The position numbers and the translations under genes are program-made. A DNA stretch of 64,000 bases from CALFML01 sp044222245 (GTDB taxonomy: Bacteria > Myxococcota_A > Polyangia > Palsa-1104 > JAEUJZ01): positions 1-64,000 of the forward strand of contig JBGANQ010000017.1 in NCBI GenBank assembly GCA_044222245.1. The letters are read 5' to 3'. Below, in pieces: positions 35,005 through 44,929 of this stretch. The notes under the pieces are model-generated. The model had not been told where the DNA came from. It did no database searches and saw only the letters and a list, made by a program, of their open reading frames with translations. Every line of letters begins with the position of its first letter. The stretch's first letter is position 1.

Positions 35005-36327
35005 TCAGCCCACGCCTTGCGCCTGGGCGCTTTTTCGGGCTCTGGCCCGCGGTAGCTTCTTCCGCTTGCGGTGCGCAGCCTCGGCCTCGCCAGGGCGGAC
35101 GGGCTGGAGTAAGCCCTTGTGGCCCGCCCTGGAGGGCGGCGCTGCAGGCTGCTCCGGGCTGCCGCCGCGCGCTGGACCGTGGCTACTGCCCACAGCTGGC
35201 GCCTCTCCTTGGGGGCTAGCGGTCGGGCTGACCACCGCGCCGGGAATTATTTGCATAAAAGGGGTGCTGGCCCGCTGGCTCCCCCAGACCGCCGCTCCTA
35301 TCGCGCCGAGCACTGCTACGGTCAAAAGCACCTGCCGCCAGGACGTATGGCGACTTGAGGACTGCCAGACCGACGCGCTCAGCGTCGAGGCGTGCTGGAT
35401 CAGCTTCAGACTGTCGGACATCCTGGTCAGCGCCGAAGCCGGCGCCGGCTGCGCCGCGCTGCGGCTGTGAACCGACGGTGGCGCGAGCAGCGACTCCAGC
35501 TCGGCCGCGACCTCGCGCATGGCCGGACGCTGCCACTTTTCTTTTTGCAGCAGACTGTGGACCAGCGCCGCAACCGGCGCCGGCACCCAGGAGGCCCGGC
35601 TGGAAATGGGAGGCGGCTCTTCGTACAGGTGCTTGCCGACGATTTCAAGGAGCCCAGCCGCCGCGAAAGGCGGCTTTCCGGTGAGCATCGTATACAGCAT
35701 GATTCCAAACGAGTAGACATCCGACTTGTCATCGACCAGCCCGGCCCCGCGACACTGCTCGGGGGACATATAGGCCGGCGTGCCGAGCAGGACATGGGTA
35801 TTGGTCTTGAGCCGCGGCAAGTCCTTGGAGGTATCGAGCTTGGCGATCCCGAAGTCGAGCAGCTTGGTCCGCTCCCCGCCCTGCAGGTAGGGATCTGGGA
35901 CTAACATCACGTTGTCGGGTTTCAGATCGCGGTGGACAATATTTTTGGCGTGCGCGGCGGCCAGAGCGTCTGCTACCTGGCGGCCCAGGCCGAGCACCTC
36001 GGCGACCGGCAGCGGCGTTCCCAGTCGGCGCAGCCGCGCCCCCAGCGTCTCGCCCGAGAGCAGCTCCATGACGATGTAGGCTGTGTTGTCGGGAAGCTGG
36101 CCGAAGTCAGAGATCTGGACAAGTCCCGGATGATCGACGCGGTTGACCGCCCGCGCCTCATTGAAGAGCCGCCGGGTAAGATCACGGCTGGCGGCGTACT
36201 GGGGGTGAAGGACTTTGAGGGCGACGCGCCGCTCGATGGTCTCGTGCACGGCCTCGTACACCGCTCCCATCCCTCCCTCACCCAGCTTGCGCACGATATG
36301 ATACGGGCCGATAGTAGATCCAATCAT
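35005..36327 (-). CDS. Membrane Ser/Thr protein kinase (PknB-type)
   Basis: 440 residues. An N-terminal eukaryote-like kinase domain (about 8-270) has the Gly loop LGEGGMGAVYEAV, the Lys in VALKVLH, HRDLKPDN, the DFG motif LLDFGIAKL and the GTPAYMSPEQ activation segment. A Ser/Ala-rich linker is followed by one membrane helix (about 335-352: VLLTVAVLGAIGAAVWG) and a periplasmic basic tail rich in Lys/Arg (HRKRKKLPRARARKS) without a known sensor domain. It phosphorylates unknown partners. It follows the kinase gene at 36655-39156 on the same strand after 327 bp. Confidence 0.92.
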   Translation of the reverse strand: MIGSTIGPYHIVRKLGEGGMGAVYEAVHETIERRVALKVLHPQYAASRDLTRRLFNEARAVNRVDHPGLVQISDFGQLPDNTAYIVMELLSGETLGARLRRLGTPLPVAEVLGLGRQVADALAAAHAKNIVHRDLKPDNVMLVPDPYLQGGERTKLLDFGIAKLDTSKDLPRLKTNTHVLLGTPAYMSPEQCRGAGLVDDKSDVYSFGIMLYTMLTGKPPFAAAGLLEIVGKHLYEEPPPISSRASWVPAPVAALVHSLLQKEKWQRPAMREVAAELESLLAPPSVHSRSAAQPAPASALTRMSDSLKLIQHASTLSASVWQSSSRHTSWRQVLLTVAVLGAIGAAVWGSQRASTPFMQIIPGAVVSPTASPQGEAPAVGSSHGPARGGSPEQPAAPPSRAGHKGLLQPVRPGEAEAAHRKRKKLPRARARKSAQAQGVG

Positions 36328-36654
36328 GGGCTTGTCTCCCCGGGTCCAGCTGCTTCGGGCGACTCGCGAGTGAGCGGAGGCGCGTTGCCGCCGCTGCTTG
36401 CACCTTCCGCTTCTGCACGCAGTGAAGCTGCGCCACTGCCCAAGCCGCCTGCGACGGATGAAAAGCAGTTCCTGTGCCAGCCGATTTCTCTGGCGTCTTC
36501 CACAGCTGTGGCCTGGGCAGAGTGGGCAGAGTGGGCAAGCTGACGGATCGATGGCAGCAGCTGCGGCGGCGGCTGCTCGCGGCAGCGCGATGGCCGTGCC
36601 AAGACTGCAACGTTGTGTTGGGATGAGCGGCTGGCTGCGACGCGCGGCGGGTAG
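36328..36654. other. Gap between the two kinase genes
   Basis: 327 bp on the downstream side of the large kinase gene. It contains a short GGGCAGAGT direct repeat (about 36518-36536). No gene or terminator stands out. The 35005-36327 gene probably has its own promoter here. Confidence 0.45.
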
Positions 36655-39156
36655 CTATCGCGGGCCGGGACTGCAGCTCTCGGCCAGGGCGCGCTCGGTC
36701 AGCCGTTTTAACATGCGCAAGGTGATCGTCCCGTTGACCCGGTAGCGGCCGACCACGAACGCAGGCACGTCGGTAACCTGCGCCGTAGTCGCATCTTTGA
36801 GATCTTGCTGGATGTGGGCGGCATGGGTGTGCTTGGCCAGGGCGCGCCGGAACTTCTGGCGATCAAGCCCCACACGTCGCGCGTAGCGCTCCAGGGCCGA
36901 CGGTTTCTGGAAGCCCGGGTCGTCCTGGTGCTCGAACAGCTGCTTCTGCATCGCCACAAACCCCTGCTGGCCGCGCTGCTCCATGGCCTCCTGAACCGCC
37001 TCGGCGGCCAGCGCCGCATTGGGGCTGCTTACGTCGGGGTGATGGCGCCACAGCAGCTGCACCCTCTCTCCGTAGGCAGCCAGGAGTTCCTCCAGCATCG
37101 GCTGCAGGCGCGGGCAGAAGTAGCTCTCGAAGTCACAGAACTGGTATATGGGAACCACGCACTCGGCACCGCCGCCGCGGGTCGGGCTCATGTACTTGGG
37201 CGGCGCCAGCTCGACGATCTGCGCGGGAATCGCGGTCAGTCCCTCGCCCACCAGCGACTCATACAGAGCCTCGGGCGCCACCCCCTGGGCCAGCTTGGCG
37301 CGGGCGCGGGCCAGCTCGGTGTCGATGATCGCCTTGAGCTCGGCGAACGGCCGCAGACCGTTCACCCGCCGCCCGTTAATAAACAGAGTCGGAGTCGACC
37401 GGACATCCAGGCGGTCGGCTAGATCGATGTCGGCGTCCACCTGCTCGGCGAACTCCTTCTTGTCGATAGCGCTCATCGCCCCGTCGGGGTCCAGGCCGGC
37501 CCCCTGGGCGAGCTCGCGAAACAGCTCTGGCGAGAGACGGTCCTGCTCGGCAAACAGCCGATCGTGCACCTGCCAGAAGACAGATCCCCCTTTTTCTTTC
37601 AGCGCATAGCGGGCCAGCCACGAGGCCGGCTCGGCCAGGCGGTGCACCGCCAGCGGGCTCTCCTTCCAGACCACGCGGACCTCGTCGCCGTACGTCTCTG
37701 CTACATGCTGCAGCAGCTTCTCGGCGCTCTTGGAGCGCCGGCACTGATACTCGGCAAACTCGACGATGGTCACCAGCGCCTGCTTGGAGCCGCGGCTGGG
37801 GGAGCTGTCCACCGGAACGTGCCAGAGCAGCTTGGGATCGTCGAGATCGACGGTGCCCGATGGCTCCACGCGCGGGCTGGCCACGCTGGCTGGGCTGGTC
37901 TGGCTCTGGGTGACCACCGAGCTCGGGGACGGCTTGCCAGGGCCTGCCCAAAAGAGCCGTGAAAGGATGAGCAGGGTCGCGAGCCCGAAGGCGCCCGCGA
38001 GCAGCGCCGAGTAGCGGCGGCGCGGAAGCGCCTTGGCGGTCTGCAGCGCGGCGATGACGACGCCGCCGGAAGGGGGCTGGCTGGCCGGCGTCTCGACATT
38101 CCCCACCTGGCTGCGCGGCGCCAGCAGAGGTGTGACCTGCCCCACCGATTGCGTCGCGGAAGAGGTCTGGTCAAGCCCTGCAGTCGAGCCGACCAAGTCG
38201 ACTGCGGCCTGCCCGCCCAGCGTATCGAGCGTGACCGGCGGCACGATCCAGGCCGCTCCCGCCGCCGCCGTCGAGTTGGCAGCGGACGCCAGAAGCCCCT
38301 CGGACAGCTGGTCGAGCGTGGCTGCGATCTCCGCCATGGTCGGCCGCGCGGCCGGGTCCTTGGCCAACATCTGATCGACCAGAGCGCCGATGCGGGGATC
38401 GAGCGCGGCATCGTGGGTCGCCAGTGACCGCGGCTGCTTGGCGATGTGCAGCACCGGCAGCTGCCACGGCTCGCCCTGGAACGGAACGGCACCGGCGATC
38501 ATCTCGTACAGGATGACACCAAAGGAGTACACGTCGGCCTTGGCATCTACCTTGCCCACACCGCGGCACTGCTCGGGAGACATGTACAGCGGCGTTCCGA
38601 TCACCGCATTGGTGGCGGTCTGCAGAACCGCCCCGCCCGGCGTCGTGGCCTGTTCCGGCAAGGCCGAGATCTTGGCGACTCCGAAGTCGAGAATCTTGGC
38701 CCGCTCCCCACCGGCGATATGCGGGTCGGCGACCAGCATGACGTTCTCCGGCTTCAGGTCCCGGTGAACAATCCCGTGCGCATGGGTCGCCGCCAGGGTC
38801 GAGGCGATCTGCTGGGCGATCCGGACTCCGCCCGGCCACCAGCGACCGCCGTGGCTTTTGAGGCGGGCGCGCAGCGTATCGCCATCCAGAAACTCCATGA
38901 TCAGGTAGCCGGAGCCATCCTCCAGCTGGCCGAACTCATGGATGCTGATGAGGCCTGGGTGGCCGACGATGTTGACCGCGCGTGCTTCGTTCATCAAGCG
39001 CTGCACGGTCTCCGCATCCTGACAATACCGCGGATTTAATACCTTGATCGCCGTCGTCCGCGCGATCTGCTCGTTTACCGCCTTGTAGACAACACCCATC
39101 CCTCCCTTGCCTACCTGGCGGACGATTCTGTAGCCACTGATGATGGTACCGATCAC
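36655..39156 (-). CDS. Transmembrane Ser/Thr kinase with two degenerate DsbA-like domains
   Basis: 833 residues. A complete PknB-type kinase domain (VGKGGMGVVYKAV, AIKVLN, HRDLKPEN, LDFGVAK, GTPLYMSPEQ) occupies about 1-280. A linker and membrane helix (about 383-401) lead to two periplasmic DsbA-like thioredoxin domains (about 460-640 and 665-825). The active sites are altered: the first reads Cys472-Arg-Arg-Ser475 and the second Cys681-Pro-Arg-Leu684, where active DsbA-type proteins have CxxC. Each keeps the first Cys only; cis-Pro segments (STPTLFING, DVPAFVVG) remain. The domains may sense thiols or bind proteins rather than make disulfides. The kinase should phosphorylate cytoplasmic targets in response. 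Confidence 0.92.
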   Translation of the reverse strand: MIGTIISGYRIVRQVGKGGMGVVYKAVNEQIARTTAIKVLNPRYCQDAETVQRLMNEARAVNIVGHPGLISIHEFGQLEDGSGYLIMEFLDGDTLRARLKSHGGRWWPGGVRIAQQIASTLAATHAHGIVHRDLKPENVMLVADPHIAGGERAKILDFGVAKISALPEQATTPGGAVLQTATNAVIGTPLYMSPEQCRGVGKVDAKADVYSFGVILYEMIAGAVPFQGEPWQLPVLHIAKQPRSLATHDAALDPRIGALVDQMLAKDPAARPTMAEIAATLDQLSEGLLASAANSTAAAGAAWIVPPVTLDTLGGQAAVDLVGSTAGLDQTSSATQSVGQVTPLLAPRSQVGNVETPASQPPSGGVVIAALQTAKALPRRRYSALLAGAFGLATLLILSRLFWAGPGKPSPSSVVTQSQTSPASVASPRVEPSGTVDLDDPKLLWHVPVDSSPSRGSKQALVTIVEFAEYQCRRSKSAEKLLQHVAETYGDEVRVVWKESPLAVHRLAEPASWLARYALKEKGGSVFWQVHDRLFAEQDRLSPELFRELAQGAGLDPDGAMSAIDKKEFAEQVDADIDLADRLDVRSTPTLFINGRRVNGLRPFAELKAIIDTELARARAKLAQGVAPEALYESLVGEGLTAIPAQIVELAPPKYMSPTRGGGAECVVPIYQFCDFESYFCPRLQPMLEELLAAYGERVQLLWRHHPDVSSPNAALAAEAVQEAMEQRGQQGFVAMQKQLFEHQDDPGFQKPSALERYARRVGLDRQKFRRALAKHTHAAHIQQDLKDATTAQVTDVPAFVVGRYRVNGTITLRMLKRLTERALAESCSPGPR

Positions 39157-39558
39157 GTGACCGCCTTCCCCGGAGTAGCCGCCGCTACACGGCCAGAGTC
39201 ATCTGACCATAATCGCCGATAACCGACAAGGTTGTAGTGACAGGTACGCCCGCAGAGCCAGCCTCCATGATTGCACCTGGCCGTGGGCCTTAAGCGGAAG
39301 CTGGCCTGTGCAATAAGGAGTCTGCCAGGTCTGCGTCGGCTCGCGCTTGCCAGGTAGCGGTCCTGCACAGCGGTCGATGACCCGGAAGGGACTGTCGGCT
39401 GCGCAGAGCGATCAGCGCGGGCAGCGCATCGGGGTATTCACCAGCGCGGAATCAGAGCGCAGACCAGGCCGCGGCCCTGCCAAAAAGTCGCCAGGTTCGC
39501 TGGCCGCGCGGTTCCCGCTGGCCTATCTTTCATAGTTTCCAAGAGCTTCGGAGGCCGC
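39157..39558. other. Intergenic region between divergent genes
   Basis: 402 bp between the kinase gene and the M1-like/Omp85 gene. Both promoters should lie here, but I see no specific motif, repeat or gene. Confidence 0.5.
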
Positions 39559-42312
39559 GTGCTGGAGATCCACAAGTCCCTGACAGGGCGCGCTCCGCGA
39601 GCAAGGCGGTGGCGACCTCGCCGTGTCGTCGTCGCGGTGGTCCTCCTGAGCCTGCTCACCAGCGCGACCGTGCGTGCCCGCCCCGCCTACGAGCTCACCG
39701 TGCGCATCGATGTCGACCGGCGCAGCCTCACGGGGCAGGCGCGCATCCGCTTTGCCAATGACAGCGCCGGCCCGCTGACCCAGGTCCTTTTATGGCTCTA
39801 CCCCGACCGCTTTGCCGTCCGCCCGGCCGCGCTCAACGACTACAATCGATACTGGATCTATCCCTACCGCTATAACCCGGCCAGCCTCACCGTGGACGCC
39901 GCGCGGCTCGCCGGCCAGCCGGTCGCCTTCACCCTGCAGGATCACTCCCAGGCCGGCCCGCGCACCCTCTTGCAGGTAACCCTCCCCCAGGCCCTGCCGC
40001 CCGGCGCGACTGCCGAGCTGGACCTCGACTACCGCCTCCACCTGCCGGACCGCTACGGCGCCTTTGGCTGCTTCCGCCATGCCTGCGTGCTGGGCGGGGG
40101 CTTTTACCCAATGCTGCCGCTGCTCGGCTCTGCCGGCTTTGACCTGAGCGCGCCGCCGGCCCGCGCCGATTTCACCCTGGCCTTGACCACGCCGGCGCGC
40201 AGCGACGTCATCGTCCAGGGCGACTTCCTGCCGCTCGGCGCCGGCGAGACGCGCCGCGCCGCGGTCGCCAATGCACGCGCCCTCACAGTGACCGTGCAGC
40301 GCCCGGCCTACCGCACCGAGTCGCTCACCCACCGCGGAGTGCGCGTCCTTTACCACGTCACCGGGCCGCTGCCGGTGCCCACTCCGCCGAGCTTTGTCGT
40401 GCCCTACTGGCCCGCCGACCGCCCCAGTCGCGTGCTGGCCACCGCCCGGGCGGCGCTCGACCTGTTGGCGGAGCTCGGCCTGCCGCTGCCGACCGGTCAG
40501 GTCTTCCACCTGCTTGAGGGTGCGCTGCGCACCGAGGTCGCCCTGGCGCTGCCCGGGGCGGTGCTGGTCTCGGACCGGATCTTCGACCTGTTCCCGCTCG
40601 GCTCCCTGCTGGCCGCGCATGAGAAAGCGCTCGCCCGCGCCTTCTTCACTGAATATGCGGAGCGCCTGCTGGCCGGCCGCGAGCGCCCCCACGACGAAGG
40701 CTGGGCGCCCGAGGTCGCCGCCAGCTTCCTGATGGACCGCTACGCCCGCCACGATGGCCAGGGCAGCGTCGGCAAGGATGTCGCCAAGGTGGGCTTTCTG
40801 CCCGAGGCCGACAAGATCCTCTACGCCCCGCAGGTGCCGTTTGCGACCACCTACTTCTACACGCTGGCCGATCCCGATCCGCTGCGCGACGGACTCACCC
40901 AGTTCAACAACGACTGGCCGCGCGGGCGCCTGCTGTATGCCAAGCTGCTCGACCTTCTGGGCGATAAGGCGCTGGAGCAGCTGGTGCGGCAGCAGCTGGC
41001 GGGCGTGCCGGTGCGCGATGCAGCGGAGGCGGTGTACGGCGGCCCGCTGGGGTGGTTCTTTGCGCAGTGGCTGGGCGCCTATCCCAAGGTGGACTACCGC
41101 ATCCGCGACCTGCGCCGCAGCCGCCAGGGGGACCGCTACCAGGTGGAGCTCGTCGTCGACAAGCGCGGCCCGCAGCTGCCCATCGAGCCGGTCGAGGTGC
41201 AGGTGCGCGATGCCCGGGGTCAGACCCAGTCGCAGCTCTGGGACGGCCGCGGCGCCGAGCACCGCTACCGGTTCACCAGCGCCCGGCCGATCCGCCTCGT
41301 CCTGCTTGATCCCCGCGGCCGTCTCGTCGAGGACCTGCCGGGCAGCGGGGAAGATCTGAAGTTCGGCGAGCGCCTGCCGGCGCGCTGGAAGGCGCTGCTC
41401 GGCAACATCGAGGCCGCCTTCGGCGCCGGCAACGTCAACCTCGGCGTCGATATGAACCTGTCGCGGGTGCGCGACGTGCGCAACTCGCTGCGCCTGGGGG
41501 TCCTGCACAACCAGCTCAACACCTTCGCGGTGTCCGGCCAGTACACGCGCTGGTTTGGCCCCAAGATCACGCCGGCGCGCCTCGGGTGGAGCGTAAGCGC
41601 CGGCCTGCAAGCGGCGCGCGTGCCCAGCCTGGGCCAGACCGGCGGCGAGAACCTCCCCGGCGAGGCCCTGACCTTCAGCGCCAACCTGGGCTGGGACGAT
41701 CGTCTGTACATCTGGGAGCCGCTGCGCGCCCGCACCCTGAACCTGGGGCTCAGCTACACGATGACCATCCTCGACAGCGCCGCCGTGTTCAGCCGCGGCA
41801 ACGCCACCGCCGCCTGGGAGTCGATCGTCCCGCTGGCCGACGGCCACGGCCTGGCGCTGCTGCTCAGCGGCGCCGTCACCTTCGGCAACATCGCCACCGC
41901 CCAGCAGCTGGTCAGCACCGGCGGACCCGCGGCCTTGCGCGGCTTTGCGCTGGGCGACCTGCTCGGCCGGCTGAGCGTCATCGGCCGCGCCGAGTACCGC
42001 CACGTCTTTACCCGCGCCCTCAACGCCAACGTCATCTCCTCCTACTACCTGCGCGGGATCACCGGCGCGCTGTTCGCCGAGGCCGGACTTACCTCCGCAT
42101 GCCAGTCCTATGCAGTCGACCACAAGAGCCCCGCTGCCGACGTGGGCTACACCCTGAACTTCATCGGCGAGTGGTTCGGGCTGTCCCCCAACCAGTTCGG
42201 AGTCGGCCTGGCCGTGCCGCTTGTGCGCCCGCAGCGCGACTGCTTCGGCATGGCCGCAGGGGCCGGAGGCTCGCCGGTGGTGTTTGTCCTTAACTTTGGT
42301 CCGCCATGGTGA
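39559..42312 (+). CDS. M1-peptidase-like protein fused to an Omp85-type outer-membrane barrel
   Basis: 917 residues with an N-terminal signal helix (VVVAVVLLSLLTSATVRA). Residues about 40-500 resemble an M1 aminopeptidase (YELTVRIDVDRRSLTGQARI start and LVSDRIFDLFPLGSLLAAHE). The zinc motif HExxH is broken: His354-Glu-Lys-Ala-Leu, although the downstream Glu in WAPEVAASFL remains. The last ~300 residues form a beta-barrel with the Omp85-type signature GGPAALRGFALGDLLG and VIGRAEYRHVF. GTG 39559 has GGAGG 4 bp upstream. The stop overlaps the next gene, a porin, by 7 bp. This is probably a surface protein that binds rather than cleaves peptides; the function is unknown. Confidence 0.8.
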   Translation: MLEIHKSLTGRAPRARRWRPRRVVVAVVLLSLLTSATVRARPAYELTVRIDVDRRSLTGQARIRFANDSAGPLTQVLLWLYPDRFAVRPAALNDYNRYWIYPYRYNPASLTVDAARLAGQPVAFTLQDHSQAGPRTLLQVTLPQALPPGATAELDLDYRLHLPDRYGAFGCFRHACVLGGGFYPMLPLLGSAGFDLSAPPARADFTLALTTPARSDVIVQGDFLPLGAGETRRAAVANARALTVTVQRPAYRTESLTHRGVRVLYHVTGPLPVPTPPSFVVPYWPADRPSRVLATARAALDLLAELGLPLPTGQVFHLLEGALRTEVALALPGAVLVSDRIFDLFPLGSLLAAHEKALARAFFTEYAERLLAGRERPHDEGWAPEVAASFLMDRYARHDGQGSVGKDVAKVGFLPEADKILYAPQVPFATTYFYTLADPDPLRDGLTQFNNDWPRGRLLYAKLLDLLGDKALEQLVRQQLAGVPVRDAAEAVYGGPLGWFFAQWLGAYPKVDYRIRDLRRSRQGDRYQVELVVDKRGPQLPIEPVEVQVRDARGQTQSQLWDGRGAEHRYRFTSARPIRLVLLDPRGRLVEDLPGSGEDLKFGERLPARWKALLGNIEAAFGAGNVNLGVDMNLSRVRDVRNSLRLGVLHNQLNTFAVSGQYTRWFGPKITPARLGWSVSAGLQAARVPSLGQTGGENLPGEALTFSANLGWDDRLYIWEPLRARTLNLGLSYTMTILDSAAVFSRGNATAAWESIVPLADGHGLALLLSGAVTFGNIATAQQLVSTGGPAALRGFALGDLLGRLSVIGRAEYRHVFTRALNANVISSYYLRGITGALFAEAGLTSACQSYAVDHKSPAADVGYTLNFIGEWFGLSPNQFGVGLAVPLVRPQRDCFGMAAGAGGSPVVFVLNFGPPW

Positions 42313-43451
42313 GGGCGCGCGGCCCGGCTTGGCTGCTCTTCTCTCTGCTCGCTGGCAGTGGGGCCGGCGCCGAGCCGCTCTGCGCCGGCGATGGCAGCCC
42401 GTACGACTGGGTAAGCGGCCAGCCGGTCGTCGCGGCCGTCGCGGTCTCGACACTCCTTAACGCTCGCGTGCTGCCCTACCGCGGCGCCGACCTCGCCCTG
42501 CGCCGCGGCGATCCCGGGGACGCGGGCACGTCGCTGTCGCCGGGCACGGCGCGGGTGGCGGTGTGCGGGCGGCTGCAGCTGCGCCGCGGCGAGCTGCGCT
42601 ACCACCTCGGCTACGCGCCCTATGACCTGCTGGAGTCCGCCCATGCAGACGCCGCGCCGTTTGGCCGCGTGCTGGCCGCCGAGGTCGGCTACCCGCTGTG
42701 GCGCTGGCTGGCCATCTACGGCGGCATCCGCAAGGTCGCCTTCTCGTTCGGCCACGACGAGCCCGAGCAGGCCCTGGCGCTGCCGCTGCGCCCCTACCTG
42801 TCAAGCTCCCTGGCGCCCGACCGCCGGCTGGGACTGACCATCGACAACAACTGGGGTCCGGTGCGCGTCCTCGCCGGCCTGTACGAGAGCGCCCGCACCT
42901 TCGCCGCCTACCCGCAGAGCCCCGTGCTCCTGACGGCGCGCGGCGCCCTGGAGCCCCTGGGCCCGGTGGGCCGCTCGATCTCGACTTTGGCCGACGATTC
43001 CTACTGGCGCCGGCGCGCCCGGGTGGCGTTCAACGTGTCGCTCCTTCTCGACTGGGCGCCGCGCAGCGACCTGCCGCTGGGGTTCGCCGTGGGGGGTGAC
43101 CTTCCCTTCAAGTACGGACCCTTGGGCCTGGTGGTCGAGTATCTGTATGCGCGCAGCGCGCCCTTTGAAGACCCCACCATGCCGCCCGGGCTGCGCGCCG
43201 ACCGCCAGGGCCTATGGACGCAGGCGGCGCTTTTGGTGTGGCGGCCGTACCTGGAGCTTTCGGGGCGCTACGAGTGGTTCGACGTGCCGAGCGACGAGCG
43301 ACAGCGCTTCCACGCCCTGACCGCGGGCCTCACCGGCTACCTGTTCCAGGATCGAGTAAAGGTCCAGGCGGCGTACGGCCGCAAGCTCCACTACGGCGGT
43401 CCCGCGCTGCGCGATGACTATCTTTTGTTGCTGCTGCAGTTTGTCGAGTAG
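42306..43451 (+). CDS. Outer-membrane porin-like protein (OprO/P-type)
   Basis: 381 residues. A signal peptide (LLFSLLAGSGAGA) is followed by alternating beta-strands (ARVAFNVSLLLDW, LPLGFAVGGDLPF, LEFSGRYEWF-like LELSGRYEWFDVP) ending in the aromatic strand YLLLLLQFVE typical of outer-membrane barrels. It resembles phosphate-selective porins but the match is not precise. It starts 7 bp inside the upstream M1-like/Omp85 gene, so the two are translationally coupled and probably work at the same membrane. Confidence 0.75.
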   Translation: MVRARGPAWLLFSLLAGSGAGAEPLCAGDGSPYDWVSGQPVVAAVAVSTLLNARVLPYRGADLALRRGDPGDAGTSLSPGTARVAVCGRLQLRRGELRYHLGYAPYDLLESAHADAAPFGRVLAAEVGYPLWRWLAIYGGIRKVAFSFGHDEPEQALALPLRPYLSSSLAPDRRLGLTIDNNWGPVRVLAGLYESARTFAAYPQSPVLLTARGALEPLGPVGRSISTLADDSYWRRRARVAFNVSLLLDWAPRSDLPLGFAVGGDLPFKYGPLGLVVEYLYARSAPFEDPTMPPGLRADRQGLWTQAALLVWRPYLELSGRYEWFDVPSDERQRFHALTAGLTGYLFQDRVKVQAAYGRKLHYGGPALRDDYLLLLLQFVE

Positions 43452-43550
43452 CGCTTGGTCCCAGCCGGACGAATTGCGCGAACCCGCGACCTGCCTTGGT
43501 TGTTATTGATACTCACCCAAGCCCAACCAAGGCCCGCGGAGGACCCGCAC

Positions 43551-44888
43551 ATGACCACCACTCGTCGCCAGTTCATCACCTCAACCACCGCGGCCGTCGC
43601 CGCCGGCGCGATCTTCACCGGGTCCCGGCCCGGGGCGCTGCACGCCGCCGGCGCGGCCAAGGCGAAAAAGCCGCTGCGCATCCTCATCCTCGGCGGCACC
43701 GGCTTCCTCGGTCCGGCCTGCACCGAGTCGGCGCTGGCCCGCGGCCACGCCGTCACCCACTTCAACAGCGGCCGCACCGAAGAGCGGCGCCGCGAGGCCG
43801 GTCGCCCCTCGGTGGTGCCCGCCGGGGTCGAGCAGCTGTACGGCAACCGCGATCCCAACAAGACCGCCGCCGATCGCAAGGCCGACAGCAAGCCCGGTGG
43901 CGTCCCGGCCACCCCGCCGCTCCCGGGTCCGAGCGCCGCGCCGGCCGCCAAAGATCCGACCAGTCCCAAGGGTCTATCGCAGCTGGTCGGCAAGAAGTGG
44001 GACGCCGTCATCGACACGAGCGGCTTCTTCCCGCGCCTGGTCAAGGCCTCGGCCGAGCTGCTGGCCCCAAGCGTCCGCCAGTATGTATTTATCTCCAGCA
44101 TCTCGGTCTACAAGGACACGAGCGTCCCTAACTACGATGAGAGCGCGGCGCTCGCCACCCTCAGCGACCCGACCGTCGAGGACTTCGGCAAGGACTTTGC
44201 CAACTACGGCGGCGGCAAGGCGCTGTGCGAGAAGGCGGCCGAGGCGGCGATGCCCGGCCGCGTGACCAATGTCCGCGCCGGCTTCATCGTCGGCCCCCGC
44301 GACACCTCGGGCCGCTTCATCTACTGGCCGCTGCGCGCCTCGCTGGGCGGCACCATGATCGTGCCCGGCCGGCCGGCCGATCCCATCCAGATCATCGACG
44401 TCCGCGACCTCGCCGACTGGATCGTCCACTGCATCGAGGACAACATCGTCGGCGCCTTCAACGCCACCGGCCCCGCCAAGGAGCTGCCCATGAAGGCCTT
44501 CGTCGAAGGGGTGCGCCAGGGTGTCGGGGCCAAGCCGACGCTCACCTGGGTCGATGACACGTTCCTCAAGGAGCAGAAGATCGGCGAGGAGCAGTTCCCG
44601 CTGTACGCGCCGCCAAGCGGCGAGACCGCCGGCTTCCACCGCTGCAACATAAGCCGCGCCCTGGGAAAGGGCCTCAAGTTCCGGCCGCTGCCGGACACCG
44701 CCAAGGTGACCCTGGACTGGTATAAGACGCTGCCGCCGGACCTGCAGGCGCGCGTGGCGCCGCAGTTTGTAAAGCCGGCAAACCCGAGCGAAGAAGGGTG
44801 GCTGGACAAGGAGAAAAAGCTCCTCGCGCTGTGGAGCGCGCGGCGGCCGGGGGAGGCGGCGCCCAAGGGGGCAGGCGGGCCGAAATAA
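43551..44888 (+). CDS. TAT-exported NAD-dependent epimerase/dehydratase-like protein
   Basis: 445 residues. A twin-arginine signal (TTTRRQFITS) precedes an extended SDR fold: the dinucleotide motif ILGGTGFLGP, the Ser in YVFISSISVYKD, and a Tyr-x-x-x-Lys (YGGGKALCE) catalytic pair. A Pro/Ala-rich insertion (about 105-145) interrupts the Rossmann part. Proteins of this type are exported with a bound cofactor and act on sugar or related substrates outside the cytoplasm. GCGGAGGA lies just before ATG 43551. A hydrophobic start of the following gene is 41 bp downstream. Confidence 0.85.
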   Translation: MTTTRRQFITSTTAAVAAGAIFTGSRPGALHAAGAAKAKKPLRILILGGTGFLGPACTESALARGHAVTHFNSGRTEERRREAGRPSVVPAGVEQLYGNRDPNKTAADRKADSKPGGVPATPPLPGPSAAPAAKDPTSPKGLSQLVGKKWDAVIDTSGFFPRLVKASAELLAPSVRQYVFISSISVYKDTSVPNYDESAALATLSDPTVEDFGKDFANYGGGKALCEKAAEAAMPGRVTNVRAGFIVGPRDTSGRFIYWPLRASLGGTMIVPGRPADPIQIIDVRDLADWIVHCIEDNIVGAFNATGPAKELPMKAFVEGVRQGVGAKPTLTWVDDTFLKEQKIGEEQFPLYAPPSGETAGFHRCNISRALGKGLKFRPLPDTAKVTLDWYKTLPPDLQARVAPQFVKPANPSEEGWLDKEKKLLALWSARRPGEAAPKGAGGPK

Positions 44889-44929
44889 TCCTCGGCTTGC
44901 TCGCCGGTTCTTTGCTAATCTGGGGTAAC

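Noticed and set aside
39790..42453. An 887-codon open frame on the minus strand
   Set aside because: Antisense to the M1-like/Omp85 gene; composition (Gly, Gln, Ala, Arg) is that of a shadow frame.
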